Assembly (NCBI GenBank): GCA_034044135.1
Contig: CP139021.1
Coordinates: 1,379,635 to 1,443,634, forward strand
Source: Flammeovirgaceae bacterium SG7u.111
Lineage (GTDB): Bacteria; Bacteroidota; Bacteroidia; Cytophagales; Flammeovirgaceae
DNA length: 64,000 bases
Direction: 5' to 3'
The notes beneath the pieces are model-generated. The model was not told the origin of the DNA and did not search any database. It saw only the letters and a program-made list of their open reading frames with translations. The position numbers and the translations under genes were made by a program. Shown here in pieces: positions 34,598 to 43,713 of the stretch (positions within the stretch are counted from its first letter, which is position 1; the number at the start of each line of letters is the position of its first letter).

Positions 34598-36118
34598 ATG
34601 GAAATGTTAGTAATAGAAATCCTTTTGCTCTCTTGCATTATTATCTTTTTATACCACCAAAAGGAAGTCTTTGGCTTAGCCTTAGTATTTATTTTAATTG
34701 GATCAAATCAATTTTTCCAAACATTACTCTCATCAAACCTTTATGTACAAATCTTTAATGACTACTATTATTCACCTGGCTCGGTAGTGTTATTTTCTTC
34801 TAGTATTTTCACTATATTATTGATATATATCAAAGAGGGGGTTCACAGCACAAGGACTCTTATTTATGGAATTCTTATATCTAATATAACACTAACTCTA
34901 CTCTCTTTTATTACCAGTTATACAATCAATTCTGAAAGTACTTTTAGTATTTTGTCTATTCCAAAAGAAATATTTGAGATAGACATGCAGATTTTTATAA
35001 TTGGTACTATAACACTGTTTGTTGATTCTTTTTTAATAATAATTATCTTCGAATTTGTTTTGTTAAAAGTCAAAAACATTAAGATCTTCTTAGCAATTCT
35101 AGTTTCAATTATATCTGTGCTATATTTTGATTTAGTTATTTTTTCATTTTTCAGCTTTTGGGGCAACGAAGGTTTTGAAGTTTTTTTTATTGGGAATCTA
35201 ATTGGAAAAAGTATAGCAGGAGTCCTATATTCATTGATGCTATATGCCTACCTCGTATACATTGACCAGAGCAGTTACCTAAAAAAATTAGAAATCAGTA
35301 AAGATGTAAAAGATATATTCTCTATTGTCACTTATAGAGAGCGATATGAGTTTCTGAAAAAAGAAAAAGATCACATAGAAGAAATGAAAAACAGTCTTAT
35401 TGAATCAAATAAAAATAAGGACAAGTTTTTTTCTATCATTTCGCATGATCTCAAATCCCCTTTTCATGCCATTCTGAGTTTTTTAAATTTAACTCAAGCA
35501 AATTTCGATTCTATGAGTCGAGATAATGTTAAAAAAAACTTGGCGCTCATTCAGAAATCATTTACGAATGCTTTTGATTTGTTGAACAATCTTTTGGATT
35601 GGTCTAGAATTCAAATGGATAGAGTTCAATTTAACCCAACTCCTTTTTGTATAAATGATTTAATAGACAAATGCATTAACAATTTGTCGTATAATGCCGA
35701 GAACAAAAACATCTCGGTTCTATTCCATTCTTCTGAAAATTACCATGTATTTGCAGATCTTGACATGATCAACAGTGTGATAAGTAATTTACTTTCCAAT
35801 GCTATTAAATTCACAAATACTGGCGGAATGATTATTATCTCTATAGGATATAGGGATAAGGCGACTTTTGTAAAAGTTCAAGATAATGGGATGGGCATTG
35901 AAAAGGAGGTGATTGATAAATTGTTCAGGCTTGATACTGTTTATACTTCATACGGTACAAATAAAGAATCAGGAACTGGTTTAGGGCTTATTCTTTCTGA
36001 AGAATTTATAAAAAAGAATAACGGGAATATATTTGTCGAAAGCGAATTAGGAAAAGGCTCAACCTTTACATTCACATTGCCCCAATTCCTAAAAGATGAT
36101 GCAGTTATGGACGAATAA
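34598..36118 (+). CDS. AT-rich membrane histidine kinase
   Basis: A 506-residue kinase. About seven hydrophobic segments (residues 1-225) form the membrane sensor and a coiled coil (about 245-270) follows. The HisKA box is SIISHDLKSPFHAIL with the acceptor His at 283. HATPase_c has NSVISNLLSNAIKFTNTGG, DNGMGIEKE and SGTGLGLILSEEF. This HisKA type (HDLKSP) differs from the AHEINNP group of the other kinases in the window. The coding sequence is visibly richer in A and T than its neighbours and sits between an IS1 remnant and an IS4 element. That is consistent with acquisition from elsewhere. There is no receiver domain or adjacent regulator. Confidence 0.9.
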   Translation: MEMLVIEILLLSCIIIFLYHQKEVFGLALVFILIGSNQFFQTLLSSNLYVQIFNDYYYSPGSVVLFSSSIFTILLIYIKEGVHSTRTLIYGILISNITLTLLSFITSYTINSESTFSILSIPKEIFEIDMQIFIIGTITLFVDSFLIIIIFEFVLLKVKNIKIFLAILVSIISVLYFDLVIFSFFSFWGNEGFEVFFIGNLIGKSIAGVLYSLMLYAYLVYIDQSSYLKKLEISKDVKDIFSIVTYRERYEFLKKEKDHIEEMKNSLIESNKNKDKFFSIISHDLKSPFHAILSFLNLTQANFDSMSRDNVKKNLALIQKSFTNAFDLLNNLLDWSRIQMDRVQFNPTPFCINDLIDKCINNLSYNAENKNISVLFHSSENYHVFADLDMINSVISNLLSNAIKFTNTGGMIIISIGYRDKATFVKVQDNGMGIEKEVIDKLFRLDTVYTSYGTNKESGTGLGLILSEEFIKKNNGNIFVESELGKGSTFTFTLPQFLKDDAVMDE

Positions 36119-36312
36119 AATATATGTTCCTCTTAATATAAAAAAAACACTCAAAATAAGAAACTTAGAGAGTTCTCGCAACCTTAAGCTATCCATCATT
36201 TATGAGTGTTTTATAGGGGGCGAAACATCAAAGAAACCTTGCCCCATTTGAATAATGGAAAAAAAAGGGAAACTATCTGAGGACAAGCTGGGTGGATGGC
36301 ACACCGGGCGAA

Positions 36313-36322
36313 GGTACTACTA
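36313..36322. repeat. Target site duplication, left copy
   Basis: GGTACTACTA, directly outside the left inverted repeat, is repeated perfectly outside the right one at 37681-37690. Confidence 0.92.
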
Positions 36323-36340
36323 CAATGCTGTCAACTTAAG
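36323..36340 (+). repeat. IS left terminal inverted repeat
   Basis: CAATGCTGTCAACTTAAG, exactly complementary to the right end at 37663-37680. Confidence 0.92.
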
Positions 36341-36444
36341 GTCATAACGCCCTTTTTTTATTGATGCTGAACTTTTGCCTCCACCGCTTCTTCTTCCTCT
36401 CGAAGCTCCTGTCCGGTTTTATGGCGACCTTGTGCCTGGATATC

Positions 36445-37634
36445 TTATTTTTTGAGCCTTTGTATCTCGGCGGCCCAGTCTTCCGGGGGCTTGGCCAACA
36501 GCCTCAGCACATCTCCCCTCAATAGGCCAGTGGCCGTTTTTCTGTTGACCTGATATCTGTACAGTCCGCCCTCTTTTTGCCCAAGCCCTTTGTCCGTATC
36601 GTCTATGATTATCCTTATCAGGTTGGCCGCCAGTATCGCCGCGTGGAAATCTTGCAGCACCCCTTCCTCTTTTTTGGAGGAGAAGTTCTCTATCTCCATA
36701 CAGTCCTTCAGGTAGCCGAACATCGTCTCCACTCCCCACCTCAGCCCATACAGGCGGGACAGTTCCTTTCTTGCAAGGCCTAGGTCGGTCAATAGGTATT
36801 CATATCCGCCGGTCTTCAGCCTTATCCTCACGATACGTACCTCTAGGGGCTCCTTATAATCGCTCGACACCTTGCCGCCCCTCTTCTTGCCATAATATGT
36901 CGGCGGCGACAGCACTATCCGCCCGTCCACCTGCCCGGATCCTGCAAAGGCCTTGACGCCTTTGTTGAAGTCCTTCTTGCAGCGGATGACAAAATGCCCG
37001 CCGCCCGCCCTGATGTGGGAGCACAGGTCGAACGAGGGGTAGCCCCGGTCCAGCAGGTAGATATAAGGCTTGTCTATCGACAGCCCGTCGTGCTGTTCCC
37101 TGAACAGTTTTCCCTCCCCGTTTTCCAAGGGCGAGAGGCGGGCGGAGAGCACCTGGTGGTTGAGCACGTCATAGATAACCGACGCCCTTGCCATGGCCAT
37201 GCCCTCGCCGTGGTTGTTCTTCCATGCGCCGAAACGCTCCTTTAGCTCCTTGCTATCGGGCAGCTGGAACAAGCTGCCGTCTACGGCCAACAACAGGTAA
37301 TTGTCCCCATAGGCCTCCACAAGGGGGCTTTTGTAGAACCTGCCGATGTGCCCCGAGTTGAGCTCCAGGAAGGCCGTGTGCGCCAGCTTCAGCCGTGCGG
37401 CGGAGAACGCCTGCCTGGAGGCGTCCTTATGGCGGCCAAGGGCGGAAAAGAAACCGGCGACCTCCAGCCCGATACTTTTTACTACCCTGTTGATCAACAT
37501 GAGCACGATGTCCTCAAAACCAAACACCCTGTCCCTCGTAAAACTGGTAGCCTCCGGCGTGTGCCTCCTTTGGAAAGATGTATCGGTGAGCGAGCTGCTG
37601 AGCCCCGAAAAAAAGCAGAGATATCCATGTCCAT
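36445..37634 (-). CDS. IS4-family transposase, start in a different frame
   Basis: The main frame (36445-37527 from a GTG, 360 codons) has the DDE residues of IS4 transposases: LLAVDGSLFQL, YLLDRGYPS and the YREK signature YGLRWGVETMFGYLK. Homologous N-terminal sequence (SSLTDTSFQRRH, TSFTRDRVFG) continues upstream of that GTG without any start codon. A plausible start, ATGGACATGGATATC at 37634, is in another frame (MDMDISAFF). It joins the main frame by a -1 shift at the T7 run (37608-37614). GC-T-TTT-TTT-C is a canonical slippery heptamer, so programmed frameshifting is possible. A one-base deletion is the alternative. The full product would be about 396 residues. Confidence 0.88.
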
Positions 37635-37662
37635 TCTTTTAGAATGAATATATGCATTTTTT

Positions 37663-37680
37663 CTTAAGTTGACAGCATTG
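37663..37680 (-). repeat. IS right terminal inverted repeat
   Basis: CTTAAGTTGACAGCATTG, perfectly complementary to the left end at 36323-36340. Confidence 0.92.
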
Positions 37681-37690
37681 GGTACTACTA
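37681..37690. repeat. Target site duplication, right copy
   Basis: A second perfect copy of GGTACTACTA, abutting the right inverted repeat. Confidence 0.92.
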
Positions 37691-37725
37691 TGGGCGTGGT
37701 TTTGCCCAAAAGCAAGGACTTCTGA

Positions 37726-38148
37726 TTGTTTTTTGGCAAGGTTTTCTCCTAAGTTATTCGTATTATAGCTTGTAAAAGCTTAACCTCCTTATTGCCTATT
37801 CGAACTTTATAAGCCAGATTGTTGTCTTAAAAATCAAGTAAGCAAGATTTTGGTAAATCAATTTTGCAAACTGCTTATGTTTGTACCTAATTTATTTTTT
37901 AATTTGAAAATTAATGAAAAACAAACTTTTCCATTAACCTTTATTTGAATAATGTGTCTATTTGTCCAAAAAAGCACTAGCTGTGAATGAGTACTGCTAT
38001 GGTCAGGGTGTAATAAAATTAAGAAAATGCATTTAGTAAGATAGAATGTGTTTGGAAAATGCCCTGTATGACCTAAAACTCTTGAAATGTTGGACGGTTT
38101 ATTAGAAGTAGGGATAGATATAGAAAAGAATTGCTTAATTAACTAACT
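37726..38148. other. Spacer between kinase remnant and TPR gene
   Basis: About 420 bases of AT-rich sequence. I see no gene, hairpin or repeat that stands out. The promoter of the TPR gene should be here, but no unambiguous element pair is visible. Confidence 0.4.
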
Positions 38149-39921
38149 ATGAAAAATATAAAAGTATTAGTCCTTTTTATGATCTCGCTGGTGCTGTTAT
38201 TGGCACCAGAGGCAGAGCTTTTGGCTCAAAAGAAAAAAAAGAAAAAGGGCGAATATAAAGCTGAACAGGAAGCGCTAGAAGAAGGCATTGCAAAAGTAAT
38301 GGACGAAAGGAATTTGGCTCATGCCGAGTATTTGTTCTTTGAAGGCATGAAATATTACGTGCTCGAAGATTATAAAAAAGCCCTTTCGGTTTTTGAAGAA
38401 AGTGATCAGCTAAACCCCGATAGCCCTGCTACCAAGTATAAAATGTCGCAGTTGCTCAACAAACTTGGAAGGTACGATGAAAGCTTGGCTTTGGCGCAGA
38501 AAGCTGTAGAGCTTGGTAACGATAATGAGTTTTATTACAAGCAGCTAGCAGAGCTTTACAAACAAAAAAAGGAATATGCCAAGGTAGTAGAAACCTACAA
38601 GGCAATGATGGGGCATGTAGAGGGAAAGGAGGAGTATTTGTTCGACTTGGCACAAGCCTATCTGTTTTTGTCAGAGTATGATAAAGCAATAGAGGCCTAT
38701 GATAAAATAGAAGAACTGTACGGGATGAACGATGCCGTGGTTAGGCAAAAGCAGCGTATTTATCTCAATACCCAAAAGCTAGGGAAGGCTCTTGAAGAGG
38801 GGGAAAAGTTGATAAAAGCCTTTCCCGGAAATAGCAGATATGTTCTTTCTCAGGCGGAGATTCTTGTAAGTGTGCAAAAAGGCGAAGAAGCACAGCAGCT
38901 TGTAGAGCAGTTTTTAGAAACCTATCCTAATGAGCCTGCTGCTGAGTTGTTTTTAGCTAAAATTTATTTGCTCAAAGGGCAATCTGAAAAAGCGTATGAA
39001 TTAGCAGAAGTAGCTTTTGCCAACCCAGACTTGCTCTTTTCAGATAAAATTGACGTATTGGTAGGAGAGTTGAAGTCGGTGTACGACGGAAAACCTAATG
39101 CACAAGGCTTAAAGTTGGCAAAAATCGCTTCCGAAACCCATCCGGAATCTGGACAGGCGAACTCGATATATGCAGATTTTTTGATTGGGAGTGGCGACAA
39201 ACAAGCTGGAAGAGACTATTACTTAAAAGCTCTGACTATAAATGCTGATAACTTTAAAGTTTGGCAACAAGTGCTAAATATAGATTGGGAAATGCAGCAA
39301 TTCGATAGTCTAGAAAAACATGCTGATACAGCTTTGGAATATTTTCCCAACCAAGTAGGGCTTTACCTTTACAAAGGTACGGCAGCATATGTGAACAAAA
39401 ACTACGAAGAGGCTATGGATGTGCTGGAAAGTGGCTTGATGTTAGCCATAGACCCTCGCCAAAAAAATCAGTTCAACTCACAGCTAGGTGATGTATATAA
39501 TAGCCTTGAAGAGTACGATCGCTCCGATGATGCCTATGAGGCGGTACTCAAAGAAGATCCTAATAATGTTTATGTGCTGAATAATTATGCTTATTTTCTC
39601 TCCCTGAGAAAAGAGAAAATGGACAAAGCCAAAAGCATGGGAGAGAAGTTGGTGCAGTTAGAGCCGAATAACCCGACATATCTAGATACCTTTGGGTGGG
39701 TGCTGTACGTGATGGAAGAGTATGGAGAAGCTCAAAAATACCTAAAGAAAGCGGTAGAAAATTCGCCTGATAATGGTACTATAATAGAGCATTATGCCGA
39801 TGCCTTGTACAGAACGGGTGACAAAGACAATGCGTTGAAGTACTGGAAACAAGCCTTAGAGGTGGGAGGGAGTGAAAGTGAAGAGCTTCTGAAGCAAAAA
39901 ATAGCCAACAAGAGCTTATAG
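38149..39921 (+). CDS. Exported TPR-repeat protein
   Basis: A 590-residue protein with a signal peptide (about 1-26, ending LLAQ) followed by a Lys-rich stretch. The rest is tetratricopeptide repeats of about 34 residues (for example YYVLEDYKKALSVFEESDQL, YLFLSEYDKAIEAYDKIEEL, and toward the end YVMEEYGEAQKYLKKAVEN). TPR arrays are protein-protein scaffolds, so it probably organises a periplasmic or envelope complex; no partner can be named. It stands alone, with a strong terminator after it. Confidence 0.85.
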   Translation: MKNIKVLVLFMISLVLLLAPEAELLAQKKKKKKGEYKAEQEALEEGIAKVMDERNLAHAEYLFFEGMKYYVLEDYKKALSVFEESDQLNPDSPATKYKMSQLLNKLGRYDESLALAQKAVELGNDNEFYYKQLAELYKQKKEYAKVVETYKAMMGHVEGKEEYLFDLAQAYLFLSEYDKAIEAYDKIEELYGMNDAVVRQKQRIYLNTQKLGKALEEGEKLIKAFPGNSRYVLSQAEILVSVQKGEEAQQLVEQFLETYPNEPAAELFLAKIYLLKGQSEKAYELAEVAFANPDLLFSDKIDVLVGELKSVYDGKPNAQGLKLAKIASETHPESGQANSIYADFLIGSGDKQAGRDYYLKALTINADNFKVWQQVLNIDWEMQQFDSLEKHADTALEYFPNQVGLYLYKGTAAYVNKNYEEAMDVLESGLMLAIDPRQKNQFNSQLGDVYNSLEEYDRSDDAYEAVLKEDPNNVYVLNNYAYFLSLRKEKMDKAKSMGEKLVQLEPNNPTYLDTFGWVLYVMEEYGEAQKYLKKAVENSPDNGTIIEHYADALYRTGDKDNALKYWKQALEVGGSESEELLKQKIANKSL

Positions 39922-39948
39922 CTTAAAGTATAAAATAATCTTTTGTAG

Positions 39949-39977
39949 AGGTCTTCCCGTTAGGAAGACCTTTTTTT
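39949..39977 (+). terminator. Rho-independent terminator after the TPR gene
   Basis: A 9-bp perfect stem (AGGTCTTCC / GGAAGACCT) with a CGTTA loop and a run of seven T. Confidence 0.9.
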
Positions 39978-40287
39978 ATGAATTTGGCTTTTCCCTTTAT
40001 CTTTTTTCTCTTCTTTCTCGTACAATTATATAAGACATATTACCTTCTATAGCTATAGTACAAGCAGCTTTAAAACCCCATTTTTTATCTCTTATGGGTG
40101 AGGTGGTCGGGTTGTGTGCAGTACTTCCTCATAATTGATTTTTTGACTATATAACTACTTGATTATTAGATTAAAAAATTTTATTTCCATGATTTTTTTA
40201 CTACATTGAAGCAACACATACCAAGCCATGTTACTTCAGGTTTTTTTAATGGTAATTGGCTAGGAAAACCAATTAAATTTTTAGAGT
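39978..40287. other. 310-bp spacer
   Basis: AT-rich sequence between the TPR terminator and the ferritin-like gene. No ORF, repeat or strong hairpin was seen. TTTTTAGAGT immediately precedes the ATG at 40288 and is not a clear ribosome-binding site. Confidence 0.4.
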
Positions 40288-40809
40288 ATGGAACCGATAA
40301 ACAATCTAAAAGAACTACTGAAAGAAATGCTCAAAAGCTGTTACGATTCTGAGCTACTCCAATTAGAAGCTTTCCCAAAACTCATAGACAAAGCCTACTC
40401 GCCCGAGCTAAAAAAGGCTATCCAATCGAGCTATGAACATTCTAAAAGACATTTAGATAAAATGGAAGAGATATTTATCCGAATGAAGGTGAGCCCGGTT
40501 GGTGAAGTGTGCGAGTCTACCGTGGGGCAGTTGAACGAGACTTGGAGGCTGATGGAGCGAATACAAGAACCTGGGGTACAAGATGCTGCCATTGTTACCT
40601 TGGTGCAGCATATCCACCACCATGATATAGCCGGTTATGGAACTATGAGCGCTTTTGCCAATGCGGTAGGGTATTATGAAACTTCCGAGGCTTTGCACCA
40701 GATGTTGGAAGAAGAGAAAGAAATGGATGAAGAGCTTACCAAAATGGCTATTCAGAAATTAAATAAGCGGGCTAAGCTTGAAAAGGAAGAAGAGTTTTCC
40801 GCTATGTAA
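40288..40809 (+). CDS. DUF892 ferritin-like protein (YciE/YciF type)
   Basis: A 173-residue all-helical protein of the DUF892 family. Characteristic pieces are LLKEMLKSCYDSELLQLEAF at the start, HSKRHLDKMEEIFIRM, and the third-helix HIHHHDIAGYGTMSAFANAVG. ETSEALHQMLEEEKEMDEEL follows. The Glu/His pairs are placed like ferritin di-iron ligands. Family members are stress-associated and their exact role is unknown. Cytoplasmic. It is a single gene. Confidence 0.85.
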   Translation: MEPINNLKELLKEMLKSCYDSELLQLEAFPKLIDKAYSPELKKAIQSSYEHSKRHLDKMEEIFIRMKVSPVGEVCESTVGQLNETWRLMERIQEPGVQDAAIVTLVQHIHHHDIAGYGTMSAFANAVGYYETSEALHQMLEEEKEMDEELTKMAIQKLNKRAKLEKEEEFSAM

Positions 40810-40899
40810 AATAGCCTAAAGTGATAAATGAAAAATTGTAGTTCGCTCTATGAGCGGCTACTTTATATACGGCCAGTAAAGCTGGTTTAGCTATGTTGA

Positions 40900-40935
40900 A
40901 AGGCTGAGTTACAATCGTACTCAGCCTTTTTTTAT
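40900..40935. terminator. Terminator between convergent genes
   Basis: A 10-bp perfect stem (AAGGCTGAGT / ACTCAGCCTT) followed by a T tract on the plus strand. The hairpin lies ten bases from the end of the heptose kinase gene on the other strand. Confidence 0.85.
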
Positions 40936-40945
40936 AGATAATTGC

Positions 40946-41923
40946 TTATTTTAGTTTCAACGCTTCTTGTAACAAACGTTCTTTTTCGATAGGGACTACG
41001 CCCAAGTGCTCACATACCAACCCACCTCCTAAGTTGGCGATTCCCGCAACTTTATCTAGCGGCAGGCCTGCAGCTAAACATAGGGCAGCGATGCTGACGA
41101 CCGTATCTCCAGCACCCGACACATCGGCTATTTCTCTTTTGTGAGCTGGAATATGATGCGTTTCATCAAAATTGGTAATGAATACACCATATTCGGAAAG
41201 GGTGATAAGTGCTGCTCCTATATCCATTTTAGTTTTCAGCTTTTTCACTGCGTCTCCAAGAGCTTCTATATCTCCAGACTCAAACTCGTGTTTGATCCCC
41301 TCTTTCAGTTCTTTGAGATTAGGCTTGAACAGAGAGCAGCCGGCATAGGACAAGAAATTCTTTTTCTTAGGATCAACCACTGTAGGCACTCCGTTAACTT
41401 TGGCTATTTTTATGATTCGAGCTATTGTTTCTTCATTGAGAAGTCCTTTGTCATAATCTTCAAAAATAATGACTCCAACTTCTTCAATTTTCTTCTGCAC
41501 AAAAGCGATGATTTTTTCGGCAGTTTCCGAGCTAATACCCTTATCCGTTTCGGTATCGATGCGGAGGATGTGTTGCGAAGCAGAAATAATGCGATGTTTT
41601 ACAGTGGTTATTCTATCCTTCTGCCTGATGATTCCTTCTTGGGAAATTCCTTTTTTCTCCAAAATCCCGCAAAACCCATCTCCTTCGGCATCGTCGCCTA
41701 CTACGGCGCAGAGCAACGGCTCAGCTCCCAGCGCTTTCACATTGAGAGCTACATTTGCTGCTCCGCCAAGGCGAGTGTCCCGCCTAGTTACATGCACTAT
41801 GGGCACTGGAGCTTCTGGTGAAATTCGATTGACTTTCCCCCACACATACGAATCGACCATTACATCGCCGATCACGAGTGCCTTGAGGTTGTTGAAATTT
41901 GAAAAAGTATTGTTTAAATCCAT
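40946..41923 (-). CDS. rfaE1: D-glycero-beta-D-manno-heptose-7-phosphate kinase
   Basis: A 325-residue PfkB-family sugar kinase matching the N-terminal (kinase) half of HldE/RfaE. It has ALVIGDVMVDSYVWGKVNRI, SPEAPVPIVHV, TRLGGAANVALNVKALG, the VDPKKKNFLSYAGCSLFKPN block and the PfkB signature DVSGAGDTVVSIAAL with the catalytic Asp. It phosphorylates heptose-7-phosphate at C1 for ADP-heptose and lipopolysaccharide core synthesis. The adenylyltransferase half of HldE is missing, so it is the single-domain form. The transaminase gene is 39 bases upstream on the same strand. Confidence 0.88.
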   Translation of the reverse strand: MDLNNTFSNFNNLKALVIGDVMVDSYVWGKVNRISPEAPVPIVHVTRRDTRLGGAANVALNVKALGAEPLLCAVVGDDAEGDGFCGILEKKGISQEGIIRQKDRITTVKHRIISASQHILRIDTETDKGISSETAEKIIAFVQKKIEEVGVIIFEDYDKGLLNEETIARIIKIAKVNGVPTVVDPKKKNFLSYAGCSLFKPNLKELKEGIKHEFESGDIEALGDAVKKLKTKMDIGAALITLSEYGVFITNFDETHHIPAHKREIADVSGAGDTVVSIAALCLAAGLPLDKVAGIANLGGGLVCEHLGVVPIEKERLLQEALKLK

Positions 41924-41962
41924 TGCAGCACTAGGCTTGTTTCTGTTTATTTATTTCGCTTG

Positions 41963-43162
41963 TTAAGCTAATTTGCCCACAGCCGTTTTTATTCTATCTA
42001 TTGCCGCTACCAAATTCTCATCAGAAGCTGCAAAGGAAATTCGGATGCAGCTTGGTTCGCCAAATGACCCTCCATCCACTATGGAAACGTGGGCTACATT
42101 GAGCAAGAACATAGAGAAATCGTAGCTGTCATTAATGACATTTCCTTCGAAAGACTTGCCAAAAAAGTAGCTGATATCAGGAAAAAAATAAAATGCGCCT
42201 TTCGGTAAATTCGTTTTAAATCCTTCTATATCGTCCAACAGTCCTTTTACCAAATCCCTTCTTCGGAGGTAGGCATCTCGCATTTTTTTGGTAGGCTCTT
42301 GAGTGCCGGTAAGGGCTGCTATTCCAGCTTTTTGGGTGATGGTAGAAGTTCCTGAAGTGATCTGTCCTTGCATTTTGTTGCATGCTGCAGCCAACCAAGC
42401 AGGAGCAGCCATGTATCCCAATCTCCAGCCAGTCATCGCATAGCCTTTCGAAAGCCCGTTGATGAGTGCAGTTCGCTCTTTCATTCCCTCAAAAACAGCA
42501 ATACTTTCATGTTTGCCACCAAAGGTGATGTATTCATAAATTTCGTCGGCAATAACAAAAAGATCTTCGTGTTTGAGCACCACTTCGGCAATGGCAGCAA
42601 GTTCTTCTTTTTCAAAAACAGTTCCCGTAGGGTTGCAAGGCGAAGAGAACATGATTGCCTTCGTTTTTGGGGTGATTGCCTGTTCCAGCTGCTCGGCTGT
42701 GACCTTGAAGTCATTTTCAATCGTCCCTTTTAGTATTACGGGCACTCCTTCGGCAAGCTTTACTTGCTCGATGTAAGTCACCCAGTAGGGAGTGAAAATG
42801 ATAACCTCTTCGCCTTTTTTTACCAAGCTCAAAAGTACATTGGCAAGCGATTGTTTTGCCCCTGTAGAAACTACTATTTCGTTAGGTGCATAGTCAAGCT
42901 GGTTGTCTCTTTTAAGCTTTTCGCAAATGGCTTCCCTAAGGTCAGGAAAACCTGCAACAGGAGGGTACGAAGTGAAGCCGTCGTCCATGGCCTTTTTCGC
43001 TGCGTCTTTGATGTGGTCTGGTGTTTGGAAATCGGGCTCGCCTAAGTTCAGCTTTATTACATCTACCCCTTTGGCTTGAAGTTCACGTGCCTTAACAGCC
43101 ATTGCGAGGGTGGCAGATTCTTCCATAGCTTGCAAGCGCTCCGATAAAATATCTTTTTTCAT
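41963..43162 (-). CDS. Pyridoxal-phosphate aspartate aminotransferase
   Basis: A class I/II aminotransferase of 399 residues from the ATG at 43162. The longer frame adds 23 non-homologous residues, while the family begins near LSERLQAMEESATLAMAVKA. It shows INxGEPDF-like KLNLGEPDFQTPDHI, the PLP-phosphate contact STGAKQSLANV, SSPCNPTGTVF, VIADEIYEYITF and the Schiff-base Lys in NGLSKGYAMTGWRLGY. Subgroup Ib aspartate (or prephenate) aminotransferase is the likeliest function, acting in amino-acid synthesis in the cytosol. It is probably co-transcribed with the heptose kinase. Confidence 0.93.
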   Translation of the reverse strand: MKKDILSERLQAMEESATLAMAVKARELQAKGVDVIKLNLGEPDFQTPDHIKDAAKKAMDDGFTSYPPVAGFPDLREAICEKLKRDNQLDYAPNEIVVSTGAKQSLANVLLSLVKKGEEVIIFTPYWVTYIEQVKLAEGVPVILKGTIENDFKVTAEQLEQAITPKTKAIMFSSPCNPTGTVFEKEELAAIAEVVLKHEDLFVIADEIYEYITFGGKHESIAVFEGMKERTALINGLSKGYAMTGWRLGYMAAPAWLAAACNKMQGQITSGTSTITQKAGIAALTGTQEPTKKMRDAYLRRRDLVKGLLDDIEGFKTNLPKGAFYFFPDISYFFGKSFEGNVINDSYDFSMFLLNVAHVSIVDGGSFGEPSCIRISFAASDENLVAAIDRIKTAVGKLA

Positions 43163-43713
43163 GGTGCTATATATTCTTTGTAAAAAAATAATCTCTTCTC
43201 TAAAAATTTCGCCAAAGTTAATCATTACCACTGACCTTCAAAAATCGAAATATCAGTGCTGTTTTTTGGTTAATGGCAAAATTGGAAATAGCAAGAAATG
43301 AGAGCGTAGAGGTGTGCGCATAGGTGATCTACCTATAAAAAGAATGATCGTTGGAAAATGATGGAGACGTGCTGTTTTGAGGAAATTGAAAGAAAATGCT
43401 GATTTCAATGGATGAAATAAACCCTTAGCACTGCTAACAAAATAACAATAAAGCTGTTTGGAGCATACTTAGCTAATACGGTAAAGGGGTGTCGGCTGAT
43501 TTATGTTAATAACAAAGTAAAATATGATACTTTTGGATAATTACAGTCTTTATGTAATATTTCCGTTGATATCCTTTTTTTAAGGTCGAAAAAAACAAAA
43601 AGCGCCTTTTTACGACATAGGGCAATAGTAGTGAGTCGTTTCATTAAGTTATATTTACTTAGTAATCGTTAATTAAACATCGTTGATTAACTATAACTAA
43701 CAACACTACTAAA
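43163..43713. other. 551-bp divergent spacer with a direct repeat
   Basis: It contains the leaders of the transaminase (left) and of the large secreted protein (right). Close to the right end, ATCGTTAATTAA and ATCGTTGATTAA form an imperfect direct repeat (about 43666-43691), 15 bases apart from start to start. It may be an operator, but that is inference. The rest shows nothing I can assign. Confidence 0.35.

Larger units (their letters stand above)
36323..37680 (-). mobile_element. Complete IS4-type insertion sequence, 1358 bp
   Basis: The element is bounded by perfect 18-bp inverted repeats (CAATGCTGTCAACTTAAG at the left end and its complement at 37663-37680) and flanked by a 10-bp target duplication. 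It carries one leftward transposase gene with IS4-type YREK residues. Its base composition is far richer in G and C than the surrounding DNA, indicating recent arrival from a different genomic background. The intact ends and identical target copies suggest a recent insertion. Confidence 0.93.
36256..37725 (+). pseudogene. Histidine kinase C-terminal remnant interrupted by the IS element
   Basis: If the IS and one copy of the target duplication are removed, the bases 36256-36322 and 37691-37725 join into a 33-codon frame ending in TGA. It reads SWVDGTPGEGTTMGVVLPK near its end. This matches the last strand and closing LPK-type end of histidine kinase ATPase domains (the GxGTTF..LP motif). Nothing upstream continues as a kinase in frame: a TAA stands at 36253-36255. 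The gene was therefore already degraded, or only its tail was present here. A neighbouring frame reads HLNNGK, reminiscent of the preceding HNG motif. Confidence 0.5.
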
